A stretch of DNA of 37,103 bases, taken from the NCBI GenBank assembly GCA_015039465.1, contig MU130176.1, forward strand, positions 1-37,103, read 5' to 3'. This document shows positions 20,215 to 32,317 of the stretch, one piece after another (positions within the stretch are counted from its first letter, which is position 1; every line of letters begins with the position of its first letter). This DNA is from Phlegmacium glaucopus (taxonomy: Eukaryota > Basidiomycota > Agaricomycetes > Agaricales > Cortinariaceae). The notes under the pieces were generated by a model. The model was not told the origin of the DNA. It saw only the letters and a program-made list of their open reading frames with translations, and ran no database searches. The position numbers and the translations under genes are program-made.

Positions 20215-22860
20215 CTTCCTCAGTGAAAAGGAAAGAGAATGGAATCAAATTGGAAGTAGAAACCTCCCTTTTATCGATGCATCCTAATGTTCAATAGTCT
20301 GGACAGGAGTTCCTTGTTGTATGGGTCCCCATAATCAGAAGAAAGATCTGTCCAGGGAACAACGGGATCGTCGACCGAAGGAAACCAAGGTTCAACCAGA
20401 TTTCAAATTTGAGCCCCAAATTGCCAACGATCGGGTGGCTGAGGGATCTGAGATTTAACCCCTTTTGCTTGTAGATTGCCAGTATACCAAGCATCACGTT
20501 CGGGGGGCCGTTTACTAGTGGTAACCGCACAGAATATCTGGAGTTCTTGGCTGATCGCTGTAGAATCGTTGAGCAACGACTTCGGTCCCGTGGATTAAGC
20601 TCAGGTATGCAAGAAAGGCAGGTGAGTCCCAAGCAGTATCTGATTCAAAAATATCAGATTAGGTTTCTCGAAAAGCGATTAGTTAGATAGGAAATGGCAA
20701 AAAAAAACTGTAGGTTCCGAGTTCTTCGGTCTCACGTATATAAATAGCTTTATATGAAGGGGGCTTCAAAGGGTTTCTTGTGAAGTTAACAGCAAGTTCG
20801 CCGCCTTCTTTACTAAATATTGATGAAGCCCGGAGTCGAATAACGGCCAAATCCCGAGTCCTACGCACAATGAGGAATTGGTCTTTGTAGCGAAATGAGA
20901 TTCTCGATGCGCCATATCATTGTCCCCTTTTCCAATGAATCGGGTACTGTGGTAGTCAAAGTCTGGGATTTCCTTCCACCAGGTCCACATTGACCTAATT
21001 CTAACAAAGGCCCATCACAATTGGATTAACCTTTCACACAATTGCCGGTAAACGATTAAAGATCCGCCCGACATGAAAGAACCAAAGTATTGTTGAGCCA
21101 TAGGGGTTTGAACTGCCATAGGACAACACATTCTTGGTATTGGTTGACATAGCACCTTGAACACTCGGCAGGCACTTGCTATGGGAAAATACCATATGTT
21201 CAGCTGACTGCGGCTGGGAAAATGTATTATCCGTTATTACGAATCTGACAAGTATTATCGAGCTGGAGGTTGGCTGGGTGTGTGTGTTTTGAATTGTAAA
21301 GCTTCGGCCACAATAGGGAAGACCGCGACCGACAGATAAAACGGAGTTGCAGGTCAGGCGATGAGCGCCAATTTTTTTGAAATTAAGGTTACTTACTACT
21401 ACTTATCTAATCCGACCCTTAACGTTATCTTATCGCCCACGCAAATTGAAATAATGCACTCCCCGTTATAACTGAACCTAAGTGATTGGAATAATTGTTG
21501 TCAAATGTATCATACATACTTTGCGCTAGGAGTGTGAATCGAGCGTGGCGTAACATGATTGTTTAGCCGTGGCAGAATGCGTAACAGGTTGTATACACTT
21601 GAAAATTCCAAGGTTGGCAGTCAAGCTACTGACTATGTATTGAGAAATCGATAACGAACCTATCATTCATTCCCGTACGAGGAATCGTAACGTAGAATAA
21701 CGTGAATGGAACACGCATCCAATCCCCAGGGGCTTTCGAGTTGCATTAGTGTTGTGCCAGTGTCACAAAGGGGCGCTCCACAATTTGATTTTGAAACGGT
21801 ATGTTGGCGAAAAAGACTGGAAAAGACTCACTGTGTTTCATCGCGAGGTTAATTGATCCATGAGACACATGACGGTACGAACCAGAAGACCTGTGAAAAT
21901 CGGCCGCCGTCCATATTGTCGACGAGCAAGAACTAGTGTACACTTAGCTAGCTCGAGTGACCAGGGTCGACCACTGTGTATGGACGGTGATACGCTGGTA
22001 GAAGCGATTGTTCGTCCTCCGAGTCGTATCACCACCGACGGATTCCTGTTGGAGGAAGAAGAATGCTATCGAAAGTAGGTGAAAGGTATTTCAAATATGA
22101 AATGAGGAGGCAGCAAGGACTGAAGCTGTTGGTAAGTATAGGTAACAGTGATTAGCAAGCCACGGAGTCCCGAGTGGTATTTAACCTTTCATGCCCTGGC
22201 AAAAATGGAAAACCTCCGTCGAAGGAACAGCCTCACCCGTCACTTAAGACTAGGCTCTGGGAAAGAAGATGACATTGGATAAGAAATAGGCTATCCGGGA
22301 TGTCCGAGTTAACTCACACAGGCAAGCAACCAAGCGAGATTTAGCCTAAGATGTCAATCAGCTTTCAAGCACAGGTTAACTTTAAAGTTTCTGAAACTAA
22401 CATGACTTAGGACACCTTGCCACCCAAGGTGACATAAAGGAGAGAACAGGAAGAATGGAAAAAAAGGGCTACGCTGTACTCCCAAGGAAAATGGTTTGTC
22501 AAAAGCTGGTTTGGAGACGTGCATTTATCAGATTGTGCTGGAGAAAGGGCAAAGAACCTGGAAAAACAAACGGCCCCTCAGTGAGGCGTTCGATTAATGA
22601 TGTTAGATGTTTACGTTCGCGGTGAAGTGGAAATTGGGGTATGAGAGATGATAAATGGGAATGGGAATGGAAAAGGAAAAGAAAATTCTACGAAAATAAG
22701 TATTGAGGAAAAAGTGAAATATACTGTGCGTACAATATCCGTCGAAAAAAAGGTGCATTAGACATATCCTTTGCAAATCCGTGTCATTACGGCAATCCTG
22801 TATGTGTGTGAGTGCTAAAATTAAAATGAATACGATGTCGGAGACCGGTCTAAGCCACAG
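20215..22860. other. Long region upstream of TEA factor with possible gene remnants
   Basis: 2.6 kb separate the TEA-factor start from the Nudix stop. 20271-20990 (minus) carries coding-like fragments, annotated separately. 21000-22860 shows no supportable gene: the open frames are short, overlap on both strands and match nothing I know. It may hold regulatory sequence for the TEA factor. Confidence 0.4.
20271..20990 (-). pseudogene. Unidentified coding-like fragments, possibly a decayed gene
   Basis: Three minus-strand stretches look coding. The first, about 20690-20925, includes FLIVRRTRDLAVIRLRAS and KPPSYKAIYIRETEELG. The second, 20515-20640, has 41 codons plus a stop and reads DTAWDSPAFLAYLSLIHG. 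The third, 20271-20510, is interrupted by one TGA and reads GNLQAKGVKSQIPQPPD, then PWTDLSSDYGDPYNKELL. An intron with a poor GTTTTT donor could join the first two, but a stop lies between the second and third. I do not recognise the family. It may be a pseudogene or a gene with introns I could not resolve. The last stop is only about 55 bp from the TEA-factor ATG. Confidence 0.25.
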
Positions 22861-23465
22861 TCAACGACCCAATGATGAAGCCCGAAGACCTTGAGCTAGT
22901 TCGGTCTTCCATGACAATCTTCTAAGTGCTTCTGCATAATCTACCCACTCCCTTCTTCGCTCGTTACGTTCTAGCCAGTCGTGGTCGAGGCTCGCGACGT
23001 CCAACTCATAAAAGTGATACGTTGCCGAAGCTGTCGGTATTGTGGTGACAAATCGTGTGATAGTACCACGTACACCCGCTGTTTGAAGAGAGACGAGCAC
23101 AATGACAGGGCAATAATAGTAAAGAGGGGGAAGGAGATAAAAATCAGGAGGTGGGGAGACGGAAAGAGGAACAAAGGGTAGGACCTTCTTCTAGCGCCTC
23201 TCGAGACGCTGCAGCCTCCAAATGCCTATCTGACGCTTCCCAACCACCTTTAGGTACTGTATGTTTTCCATATCGTCAGAAATGTGTTGAACACGAGGAC
23301 ATGAAGAAGAAAGAATTAATCTGAATAATTAAAAGAAGAATAATACTCACAAACCCAATTACTTGGCTGTTTACGACTTGTTATTAAGAGAACTTTGCCA
23401 GAGGTCCTTGCAATAGGTATGGCACAGCACACAACGCGAGGCTGGGCACGGCCTTTGGTTGCCAT
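22861..23465 (-). CDS. Nudix hydrolase, diphosphoinositol-polyphosphate phosphohydrolase-like
   Basis: Three exons: 23351-23465, 23185-23256 and 22861-23078, giving 134 aa. A short N-terminus (MATKGRAQPRVVCCAIPIAR) leads to VLLITSRKQPSNWVLPKGGW and then the Nudix box at about 42-65. The box ends REALEEAGV with Glu58, Glu61 and Glu62 as metal ligands. One extra residue in SDRHLE lengthens the Gx5E part, as in fungal relatives from memory. The PKGGWE context fits the Aps1/Ddp1 (DIPP) subgroup, which hydrolyses diphosphoinositol polyphosphates and diadenosine polyphosphates in the cytosol or nucleus. The C-terminus keeps W-x5-RREWVDYAEAL, typical of this subgroup. Splice phases are consistent at both junctions. 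Confidence 0.92.
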
Positions 23466-24052
23466 TCAAATTTTTCAGAGAACAGAGGAGGTAGGGATTG
23501 TTTGGGGGAGTTTGGTGAGTAAAGTGTTGCGTTATAGATTCTTCATAAGCTGGCAGTGAAAAAAAAATTCTTTGCTGTCAGACAGCGGGCGTGGAGAAGA
23601 GCGATATTTTTGAGTGGATCGTAGAGCTTATTAGGGCGATTGAACCGCGGGAATGATAAAGTCTAAGGTGAAATTTATAGAAAGGCGTCAACGGTAGATG
23701 TTGTTCCAGACGAGAATTTGATACTCGTAAGAGACAAAGGTTAAAGAACTTGGGCGATGGTTAGACCTTAGCGGTAAGGGCCAGAATTGAAATCCACTGG
23801 TGCCAGGATATTAGCAGAGACCCAGGAGGGAATGAGCGTGAAATTATATGTAAGAGTATATACGAGAGGCGCTCATCCAGAAAAAGCTTTCCATATTTGG
23901 CCTAGGAATTTTATTTCCACGCACGTTGGTCAAGTGACATGGCCACTCGGCACATCGGCAGAGCATTACATGGCAGTTAAATATATTTAGCAGAATGTCA
24001 ATACTTCTTCAAGGTCCGAAGGATAGAGATAGCCTTTATTCATTCCATCTAT
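23466..24052. other. Intergenic, Nudix promoter and zinc-transporter 3' flank
   Basis: 587 bp with no supportable gene. It includes the Nudix upstream region and the 3' UTR of the ZIP gene. Short open frames here match nothing. Confidence 0.5.
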
Positions 24053-26093
24053 TCACGTACAATCAGAAAATATTATCACTTTTAAGTTTATTAGCACCCA
24101 CGCGACCATGAACATGCACAAAACACCAAAGGCCATGGCTGCAAACTGTCAATATCATCTCAGCATCCATTCTCACAATGGACAATAACCGGTAAGTACT
24201 CACCTCACGCATGGCCTGCTTGCCACTTTTGCTCTCAGCGAGCAATCTGAAAGTGAAAAGGGGTGAGTATTTTCCACAACGAGGCCAAGATACAATGCAC
24301 GTTTGAACAGGATAAAGATGCTAGAAGCCCGCTCGCTTGAAATGTGACAGAACACGAGGAGGGTACGTGTAACAGAATCCCTAGAAGTACTCACGTTGGC
24401 AGGACGGCTACAGCGCCGATATAAAGAAATCCACCAGCAACAAATGGAATGACCTGGGAACAAAGAAGCAAGGTCAGTGTCGTGGTGTCGTGTCGTGTCG
24501 TGTGCGATTCGAGAAAGGTGCTCACAAGGTCAGATAATTGGAGGGTAGTGCCAAGCAAGCCAGTGGCGTCTTGGCGTATACCTGCTGCAAGGTCTAGTAC
24601 CTGATCTTCGTTGGTAGTAGCAGTTGCATTGTGGACGGCAATTCCGATAAAAGTGCTGATTTATTGGCACACTACTATATAAGCCGATATTTACTATTTT
24701 GAACCAGATTGGACGTACCCAACCTGCAAGGCAATGTAAGGCGACACAGTTTAGGTTGAATTTTTCGAAAAAATGGACGCACAAATGCACCAATTGCAGT
24801 CAAAAATTGCGATTGCATTGCTTGCTTCTTAGAAAATCCACTCCGTATCAGGATTGAATAGTCGGCAATTTCATGTGGAATTTCGTGAGCAAAACAAGCT
24901 AAAGTTGTAGTCGCACCGATAAGAGGTGAGGCATAAAAAGATGCTGCCATCCTAGATATCATCCAAGTTAATGGGGTAACGTGAGATTGATCGCATATAA
25001 AGCGGGCTGCGGTACGTACGCAAGTCCATCTGTGCTGCAGAGGGAATGAGGTCATCTGCTCTATAAAACTGAAAGCAACAGAGAAGGTTTGAGGACTGAC
25101 ATATTATGAACAAAATCTCCAAATAGATTCAAGTATGCAGATAATTTGGATGGGCCATTAGCCGTTTTGGGTAACTGGGGTGGTATTGAGCTGCCATTTA
25201 TCGCCGTTTTGTTTGAATTTCTGCTTCTCAGGCCATCTTCACTGGCAGATCTGTCAGTGCTAGAGTTCGTGATGACTTCGGGCGACACATGGGGATGAGG
25301 GTGGGAATGGGAATGGGAATGTGCATCCTCATCGCCACCGAGAACACGCAGCGTCTTTTCCATAAAAAAGAAGGTTGCAAAACCAATAAATATACCCAAA
25401 CTGAGGAGTCACAAATCAGCACATTCAAATCTCTGCATGCACGAGATCATTTACCCAATCAGAATATTCCGCTTCTCTTCTACTATGACAAAATGAACAC
25501 CAGAGCCTTGGTGTTCACCCATAAACGAGTGTGGAATTAGATGCAAAAACACATCCGAAAGCAAGCCGCCAGTCTACCCAGAGAATCAACAACTATGTCC
25601 CGTGACGAATGGACAACACGTACAGCAAACGCTGTCATGGTATTTAGGGTATCGCCATTAATGTCAGCAGGGATAAAGGCAAGAATGAAGTTGGGGACAC
25701 TATTCATCATAAGACTATAGGGTCATCCACACATGAAAATAAATTGCACAAACGAGCTGATGTAGAATGTCCCTAGAACAGAGTTCCATGCGGGACCGAA
25801 AGGAAATAGCCATGAGAATATAGTGCGCATGACAGGCGAATGTTGTGCCTCAAGCGTTTGTCTAAGCACACTCAGCCGTTGAATAGGTGCGCATTGCAAA
25901 ATTTCATCCTCCTAGACCAATTTGAATTGGCTGTTATCAATATAGCTGAATGGGGACGCACCAAAACTGATACAAGGCGTTCCGTAGTATCATTTAATCC
26001 GTTTTCTTTCACACCAGCAGCGTGAACCTGAAGAAGTAAAAGAGCGACAAAAGCGAAGAACCAGTAGTGAGGATACCGCATGATGACAGTCAT
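24053..26093 (-). CDS. ZIP zinc transporter, KE4/ZIP7 subgroup
   Basis: Twelve exons: 25962-26093, 25754-25911, 25624-25714, 25455-25573, 25101-25400, 25020-25034 (15 nt), 24783-24951, 24719-24723 (5 nt), 24526-24655, 24395-24453, 24204-24246 and 24053-24145; 437 aa. A signal-like hydrophobic N-terminus (YWFFAFVALLLLQVHA) precedes NFILAFIPADINGDT and FATGGLLSDVFLHLIPHS. A His-rich loop (HSHSHSHPHPH, 194-204) follows. Transmembrane metal motifs are HNITDGLA (265-272) and HEIPHE (294-299), both signatures of the LIV-1/KE4 group. KE4 proteins move zinc out of the ER/Golgi lumen to the cytosol. The ATG at 26081 in the same frame is an alternative start. The 5 and 15 nt exons are required for the motifs. 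Divergent from the HD-domain gene. Confidence 0.94.
24484..24503. repeat. GTGTC microsatellite in a zinc-transporter intron
   Basis: About four tandem GTGTC-type pentamers lie inside the intron between exons 9 and 10. Likely length-polymorphic, with no known role. Confidence 0.6.
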
Positions 26094-26201
26094 CGTCAAT
26101 GGTGCATTGAGCGGCTTGTCGAACCAAATGGGATCGTGGAAAACAACTTCCTTTTTGGTATTCCTAATAATATCTTTCCCTTTATTCTGCTTTCAACGAG
26201 A
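26094..26201. promoter_or_regulatory. Divergent promoter between ZIP and HD-domain genes
   Basis: 108 bp separate the start codons. CCAAATGGGATCG and an AT-rich CCTAATAATATC tract are present. A shared promoter is inferred from distance only. Confidence 0.55.
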
Positions 26202-27226
26202 ATGTACCCTACACCCCAAGAAAAAGCCATTATCGATAAGGCAGAGAAGATTATGATCGAAACTATGGCCAGGTATGACCCTTCTCACGACCAATATCAT
26301 GGTGAGTGGAAATCTAGCTGACTCAGTCATCAAGACATATACGGACCTATACCCCGTATGACTGAACGCGTTTCTATTCAGTTCAACGCGTGCGCAAGAC
26401 AGCCCTAGCGCTCGCGAAGACCATCTCGCCAACCCCAGATCTTTTGACAGTTGAATTAGGTTTCCTTTTTTTCTGACGGTGACCTAGAGACCCAAAACTT
26501 CGTTTTGACATGTGTCCTTCTAGCTGCCTTGCTTCATGATGTGTTAGACAAGAAATATGTTACACATGCCCAGGCTGCGGACCCTTATGCATATTTTCAA
26601 CCCCTTTTCACCTCAATGGCAGCTTCGCATGGAATTGATCTTGTCAAAGATGGACGCGATCGAATCATTGCTAAAATTATCGATAATGTTTCTTGGAGTA
26701 CAGAAAAAAAACTCAGAGAAATCGGACAATGGACTGAATGGCATGACACATGCGTAGAACTCCATTGTGTTCAGGACGCAGACAGGCTTGACGCTATTGG
26801 TGCTTTTGGTATCTTCTGACTCAGCACTGGAGTTGTTCCCCGATTCTTACCAGATCTCTTGTCTACAGGTATCATGCGCTGTGCAGCTTACAGCACCGCC
26901 ACGAAGCGGTAAATTTGTCACTCGATTCGTCCGTGCCCCTCGGTTTACAGCTCCGTTAGACCTCTGCACACGCCTGCCGATGACGCCGACCACGGCCACA
27001 CGGCCATACAGCACTTTCACGATAAGCTCCTCAACATTCGCGGCCGACTTAAAACCGAGTCTGGCAAGAAAATGGGGGACAGAAGACACCAAGTTGTGAG
27101 TATATTCCGATCGCCGATCCTCGACCAAGCACCACGAAGAGGATGACTTCTCCATTGACTCTACTTCACCTCTAGCTTCTCGAATTCCTTACTTCCATTG
27201 ACGAAGAGTACGAAGGAAGAATATGA
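26202..27226 (+). CDS. HD-domain metal-dependent phosphohydrolase
   Basis: Six exons: 26202-26301, 26382-26459, 26524-26808, 26869-26908, 26951-27095 and 27176-27226, giving 232 aa. Metal-ligand motifs run in order: YHVQRV (His33), LLHDVLD (His64-Asp65) and QDADRLDAIGAFGIMRC (the distal Asp). This is the layout of the small YedJ/YfbR-like uncharacterised HD phosphohydrolases. A C-terminal helix HFHDKLLNIRGRLKTESGKK ends in EFLTSIDEEYEGRI. Substrate is unknown; the group is expected to hydrolyse phosphate esters, possibly nucleotides, in the cytosol. Introns are 42-80 bp, and the 42 bp intron 4 is among the shortest in the window. Shares its promoter region with the zinc transporter. Confidence 0.93.
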
Positions 27227-27731
27227 ACGCCGGCAGCCACTCGGTTAGCCCTGACTGTCAAGTTTCGAATTTATAGAAATCGTTGCTCATAAGATCATCC
27301 CTGACGGGCCATGCATTATCAGGGAGAGTTTGGTGCAGTCAACCATGGCAGATGCTTAAGTTAGTGTACAGGCTCAAAGTCTTATATAGATATATATATA
27401 TACATTCGAAGGACCATTTAGTACTCAGTATTGATCACAGTTTTGATTGTCAAGTGACTAGGGCCACTCGTTTCTGTGCCTCATGTTGTATCTTCAGCAA
27501 AAAAGGTTTCAAAGGGTTTGGAAGATGTGAACAAACAAGTCCGCCTTCGAAAGGAACAATCTGGAGAACAAGGTTCATCACTTTCAGGTCAATTATCTGG
27601 ATTTCGTCGGGAATCCTGGCGGTAGTCGGATCATGACCCAGATGTTGGGCGACGGTGCAAAAAGTCATTACGAGAACGGCGATTACCTCAGTCAGATTGA
27701 AGGAGGAAGAATCCGGAAGATAATATATTTT
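27227..27731. other. Convergent region between HD-domain and RFC3 genes, coding-like stretch unresolved
   Basis: 505 bp. On the plus strand around 27500-27700 two overlapping frames look coding. One reads VSKGLEDVNKQVRLRKEQSG; the other reads ERNNLENKVHHFQVNYLDF and then SRIMTQMLGDGAKSHYENGD. They are shifted relative to each other, with no plausible intron between them and no clear start. The nearest good start context is ACCATGG at 27343. It could be a small frameshifted gene or coincidence. Confidence 0.3.
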
Positions 27732-29325
27732 TCAATCAAAATCAGACATATCAATATTATAGAAGAAATGCTGGAAAGACCATAGAGTTAGCAGACCAAA
27801 AAGGACGGGGGAGACAAGGGCATACTTTATACAGGCTCATAACCTTGACTACCCATGCTTCAAGATGATAAATTTTCTTATTCCCAATTCGCATTCGAAC
27901 CTCCTAGAAGTAATTTAAATTGTTGTTCTGGATTGGATGTCGGAAACCTTACATAAAATGCAGCCCAATGCATAATATCAGCCTTTAAAGCCTCGTCTAC
28001 GCGTTCCACTACACGCTCTGCAACAGTCTGTCTCATGTGTTATTCAGAGAAATTGAAATATGTAGCGAAGCCTTTACCTTGAGGATGACAGTTGGGGGGA
28101 TACAATGACTCAATAGCTCATAGAACTTCGATCGCACTTCCATTACTCGAGCAGGAGATTGTTCAGTCACTATAAGGTCAGCAACCTTATGACAGTAGAC
28201 TTCCCAGTCAGGTTTTGCTATTGACAGTGACCCTGTCAAGTCAGGCCTAGATACCAGTAATGTATTGGATTAGTATGTTTCAGTCAAGAAGTAAAAACCT
28301 TACGATTGCATCTTCAACGCTTCTAGAACAAGGATCGCTTTGCGAAGATTTCCACCTGAGTCTTCCACAATCCTGTTGCCAGCCTCCGGAGGAAGATCGA
28401 AACCCGCCCATTTGGCGACGAGTTGCAGGACGTTTAACATCTGGACCATTGGACCGTAAGTTCGATAAGGTTGGAAGACCACTGATGTACCTCATCCGGA
28501 TTGGGAGCGGCAACACGCATTAAGAGACATCTACTTTTGATTGGGGCAATTAGACGGCTAGTGCTATTTGCACACAGGATGATCCGCATATTCGACATGT
28601 ATTTTTCCATGGTCCGACGCAGAGCAGCTTGGGCATCGCGAGACAGTGAATCCGCTTCGTTAATAATTACAACTAACAACTGGGTCAATAAAGGTACCGC
28701 CAACGAGACTTCCTCACCCACCTTTGAAACGTTGCTTTGCACTTAAATCTACCTGTTGTGTCTGGGCAATTTCCTTCAGGAGTTCCTGGATAACAACCCG
28801 GTCATAACTGCCAGCCTCACTGAAAAGTGGCAATTAGGAACAGTCTATATGCCTCTTTGCTTTATAACATACCTAGGAGTGATTTCAAGGTGGTAGTTAC
28901 TCTGAACTACATTTATCTCCAGTTTCCGCTTCGACGGGGATAGAAACACCCTTTGATCGATTTTGAGCTGGAAAAAGCGTCAATATTATTACTGCACACA
29001 TTTTTCAAGTTCCATACCTTTTCTACTCCGGGCCCAAATAACTGCCTCAAAGTGCAGCTTATGCGCGTCTTTTTGCCTGCCCCCGAAGGTCCATAAAACA
29101 ACATATGAGGAAAATCTCCAGAAGCAGCCTTTAAAAGATCAACTCTCAAACGCGCAGATGCAACTTCTTTTGTAACATACCAGAGATTTAAGACGTTCTG
29201 ACAACCCTTGATGGTAATGTAGGGTGTCCAATGTCCGGGGACGGTACTGAAGACAACTCCCCTTCAGTATGAATGTTAAAGCCAGAGAGTAAGACCACGT
29301 TAACCTGATCAACCCATAGAGACAT
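27732..29325 (-). CDS. RFC3: Replication factor C subunit 3 (yeast Rfc5), clamp loader
   Basis: Eleven exons: 29305-29325, 29181-29246, 29018-29128, 28873-28967, 28722-28819, 28491-28672, 28304-28440, 28078-28246, 27953-28027, 27826-27903 and 27732-27770. The product is 356 aa, the same length as human RFC3. It starts MSLWVDQYRPRTL (the family usually has DKYRP; here CAG gives Gln). Walker A is GPSGAGKKT (42-50), and NEAD at 135-138 stands in place of DExD. Arg-finger SRC lies in LIAPIKSRCLLMR. It ends YNIDMSDFD, close to the family ending GLDMSDFE. It is part of the five-subunit RFC complex that loads PCNA in the nucleus. All introns are 46-70 bp and in phase. Confidence 0.97.
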
Positions 29326-29576
29326 CGGAGAGATCACAGTACTCAGAGAGTAGGGAGCGGGCTTTTGAGTTTTGGCCCCTGGTGGTGGAGGAAAGAGCGT
29401 TGAATGAACGTGGCTCTAAACGCGTGACATAACGCGTTCAATGTTACATACGTCCTACTAGAAATACGCGCAGCCTTCTAGATCTAGCTTGCATTGGCAT
29501 ATATTGATACTAATATTGTTACAATTTTTGTGCATTTCAATATCGAGTCGTAGTCCCTAACCCGGTTACCCAAAGC

Positions 29577-32317
29577 TCATGCAGAAGTCACGCCTTTGAT
29601 ACCCAAATCCTCCGCGATGATTACAGCCGCCTTTTCTCCAATCGCGATCGCGGTGTTATAGGTGTTGGCACCAACATTCTCTGGTGCAATACTGCAGTCT
29701 GGAGAAGAGGTCAAAAATATGGTTCTAGCCTTCCAGAAACCAAAATAGGACAATTACCTGCAATCTTTAAGTTTTGCACGCCATAAACATTCAACCTCTC
29801 GTCAACGACTCCTCCTTGGGCGCGTGGCTTCATTGCACAAGTCCCAATCTAATTATGATTAAATCAGCAACTTGACATTGAGAAATATCAGAGATATTTG
29901 CGTACAGAATGCCAAGTAGTTTCGGCTAGATCAGACGTGTTAGTACCCTTGCAAGCATTGAACTAGCGGATACGAACCTGAGCGCCTGTGATGTTCATCA
30001 ATAGCATCATCGTCTTCTTTGGAGTATGTTATCTCTGGGGCGGAGATTTCCACAGGTGTACCAGCCAGCTGTGTGGCTGCTAGGCTACCTTCTGCAAATT
30101 TCGGGTGTGCAACTTCAAGGTCACCGCGATAGAACTTCATTCGCCGAGCCATTTCACGGGCTTTTTTGTAAGCCCACCTCAGTATCACGAGGTCTGCAGG
30201 CCTAAAAATAGTTCCTTAATGAACAAAGTCGGTGATAAAAGTGAAACTTACTCGTCGAGGAATCCAGGTTCAAAAGCTAATGGACCGTAAGGATCAAGCC
30301 CAGTGCTAATGTGGACACGTCCAAGTGAGACAGGATATGCCTATAAGGAACGCAAACCGAGTGAGAAAGACGTTGTCAAACTGAGGGGGAGAGATATACA
30401 AACAGAAAAGTACGCGATGCTCAAATATTGGCCACGAGGAACCTCAGGATTAAGCCCACCATAACTGACAAACGCATTAGCTTCAACGTCAGTCATGGGC
30501 TATGATTAATCGAAGAGAAAATATACTCACGCAGCATATGGTAACATCAGCATAACAGGTTTATCTGGGGCATTTTCGAAATAGGTGCTCCATCTGTGAT
30601 CAAATTCGGGAGACATGGATAATAATTCATCTTTAGTTGGCCTGAGTTTGATTCCAGCATCACCGCCGCTGTTGGGTATCATCAATAATCTTCAAAAACA
30701 AGGCAAATGAGACAAACATCTGCGCCATTAAGCCTTTCCCATCTTGTTTCCACCTCTTAACAAAGGCTATTCGTTGTAGGTTGTTCTCAGTTCAGGGTAG
30801 GTACAGGTCAAGGATGCATACTTACGCTCAAGTTCTTCCTCAGTACCCCGAAAGAGTATGTCCATCGTTTGGGCGTCCTCACTTGCTATGTATGGGGTGA
30901 AGACCAAATTATGATCTAGTGGGAGCTTGTTAAGTTGGTAGCATTTGAACTGAAGAGTCCAATTTTACAAACCCATGTAGTGTTCTCCCACTCCCGGCAG
31001 ATCGACAAGCTGTTGGATATTGTTTTTCGTCAAGACATCCTTTGAGCCTATGCCTGACCTCTCGAGGATAGCGGGCGTTCCAAACGCCCCAGCAGAAAGT
31101 ACAACAAGACGTGACGCCCGAGCAGTGAAGGGCTTTGTAACGCCCTTTGCTCTTCCAATCGCGTCATCAACGTATTCAATCCCAACTGCGCGGGTGCCTC
31201 TAATTACGAAGTAATTAGAGAGGGGGAAATGATAAAAACGTGAGCACATACTCAAAAAGAATGCGGACCACGCGCTGCTTGACCAGGATCGTCAGGTTTT
31301 TATTATGATCTTGGTTATAAATGTAATGATGAGCGGTATCAGATCGCCTTCCTGTTTCGTAGTCAATGTATCTAACACACATGGTGTGGATCAGACATCG
31401 TCTTCTTGTTGAGCTGATTTTCCTCACCTGGCCCATTTCTGAACAACCAGTCAAAAGTCAGTTAATTGTAGGTTGTTATGAAATGACCGCCATACCCCAT
31501 ATCCATTGCAAGAGAAAAATCCGTTGATATCATCTGTCTTGCCGCGGTCCTTATCAAACCTCTCGGCTACAGACAGGAATTCTTCGGAAACATTTAGGGT
31601 CTCATGTGCGTAGGACACTTTGATAGGTCCCGATTTGCCATGAGTATCATTCGTCGAATCTGGTTGATAGGTTTCTGACTAAGAATCGGTCATAGTGAGT
31701 TTCAAGGTAGAGAAACAAATGAAAAGTGAAAGCCTAACTTTCTTGATGAGGGGTATCAAATGATCGGAACCCCATCCTTTATTTCCATACACTTTTTCCC
31801 AGTCGTCATAATCAGAGGCGGCTGCCCTCGTGTAAAGTTGAACTAGAATCCAGTTATCACAATGTCAGTTTAAACATATATTGCCAAGGGAATTCTCGTA
31901 CAATTCACACTAGATCCGCCGCCGAGGGCTCGCCCTGTGGGAACAATGACAGAACGATTAAGTAGAGATGGCGATGGTTTTCCTATATGAAATGTAAACG
32001 CTTCTGAAGGGCGAATGAGGGAGCGAAAGTAGCGCGCTGGCTGGACGTGATCTGGTACATCACGGGTATGTGCACCAGCTTCCACAACCTGAGAAATTTG
32101 AAGTTAAAATAATGCGAGTACACCAAAAGTCGTTTCCTGAAAACCTACCAGGATTTTCAAGGAAGGATCCGCCGCCGCGAGGCGACCAGCTGTGACGCAT
32201 GCAGCAGCGCCTCCTGAACAGATCGTCAAGACGATGGCAGTTTAATGGTCGAAATCGAGCCGTACCTCCTGCAAAGATGATATCGTAAGTAAAATCGCCT
32301 TGGTCTGTCGAGGACAT
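29577..32317 (-). CDS. GMC oxidoreductase, alcohol (methanol) oxidase-like
   Basis: 17 exons: 32266-32317, 32149-32213, 31902-32088, 31739-31842, 31496-31678, 31428-31438 (11 nt), 31252-31371, 30973-31199, 30822-30915, 30718-30753, 30531-30668, 30414-30474, 30252-30340, 29978-30201, 29906-29925, 29758-29848 and 29577-29698; 607 aa. FAD-binding AGGGAAACVTAGRL (16-29) is followed by VVEAGAHTRD, the GMC signature ALGGGSSVNF and the second signature SAGAFGTPAILERSGIG. The catalytic His is His536 in TTWHSIGTCAM and the active-site Asn is in GANTYNTA (579). Sequence order matches basidiomycete methanol/alcohol oxidases, which oxidise short alcohols to aldehyde plus H2O2. The C-terminus GVTSA is not a canonical PTS1, and no signal peptide is seen. 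The exon 9/10 junction needs a GTATGC donor (AA|GTATGC) and an AGAG|G acceptor to keep frame. Substrate unproven. Confidence 0.93.

Noticed and set aside
21838..22078. Overlapping open frames on both strands
   Set aside because: No start context, splice continuation or recognisable family; equal support on both strands.
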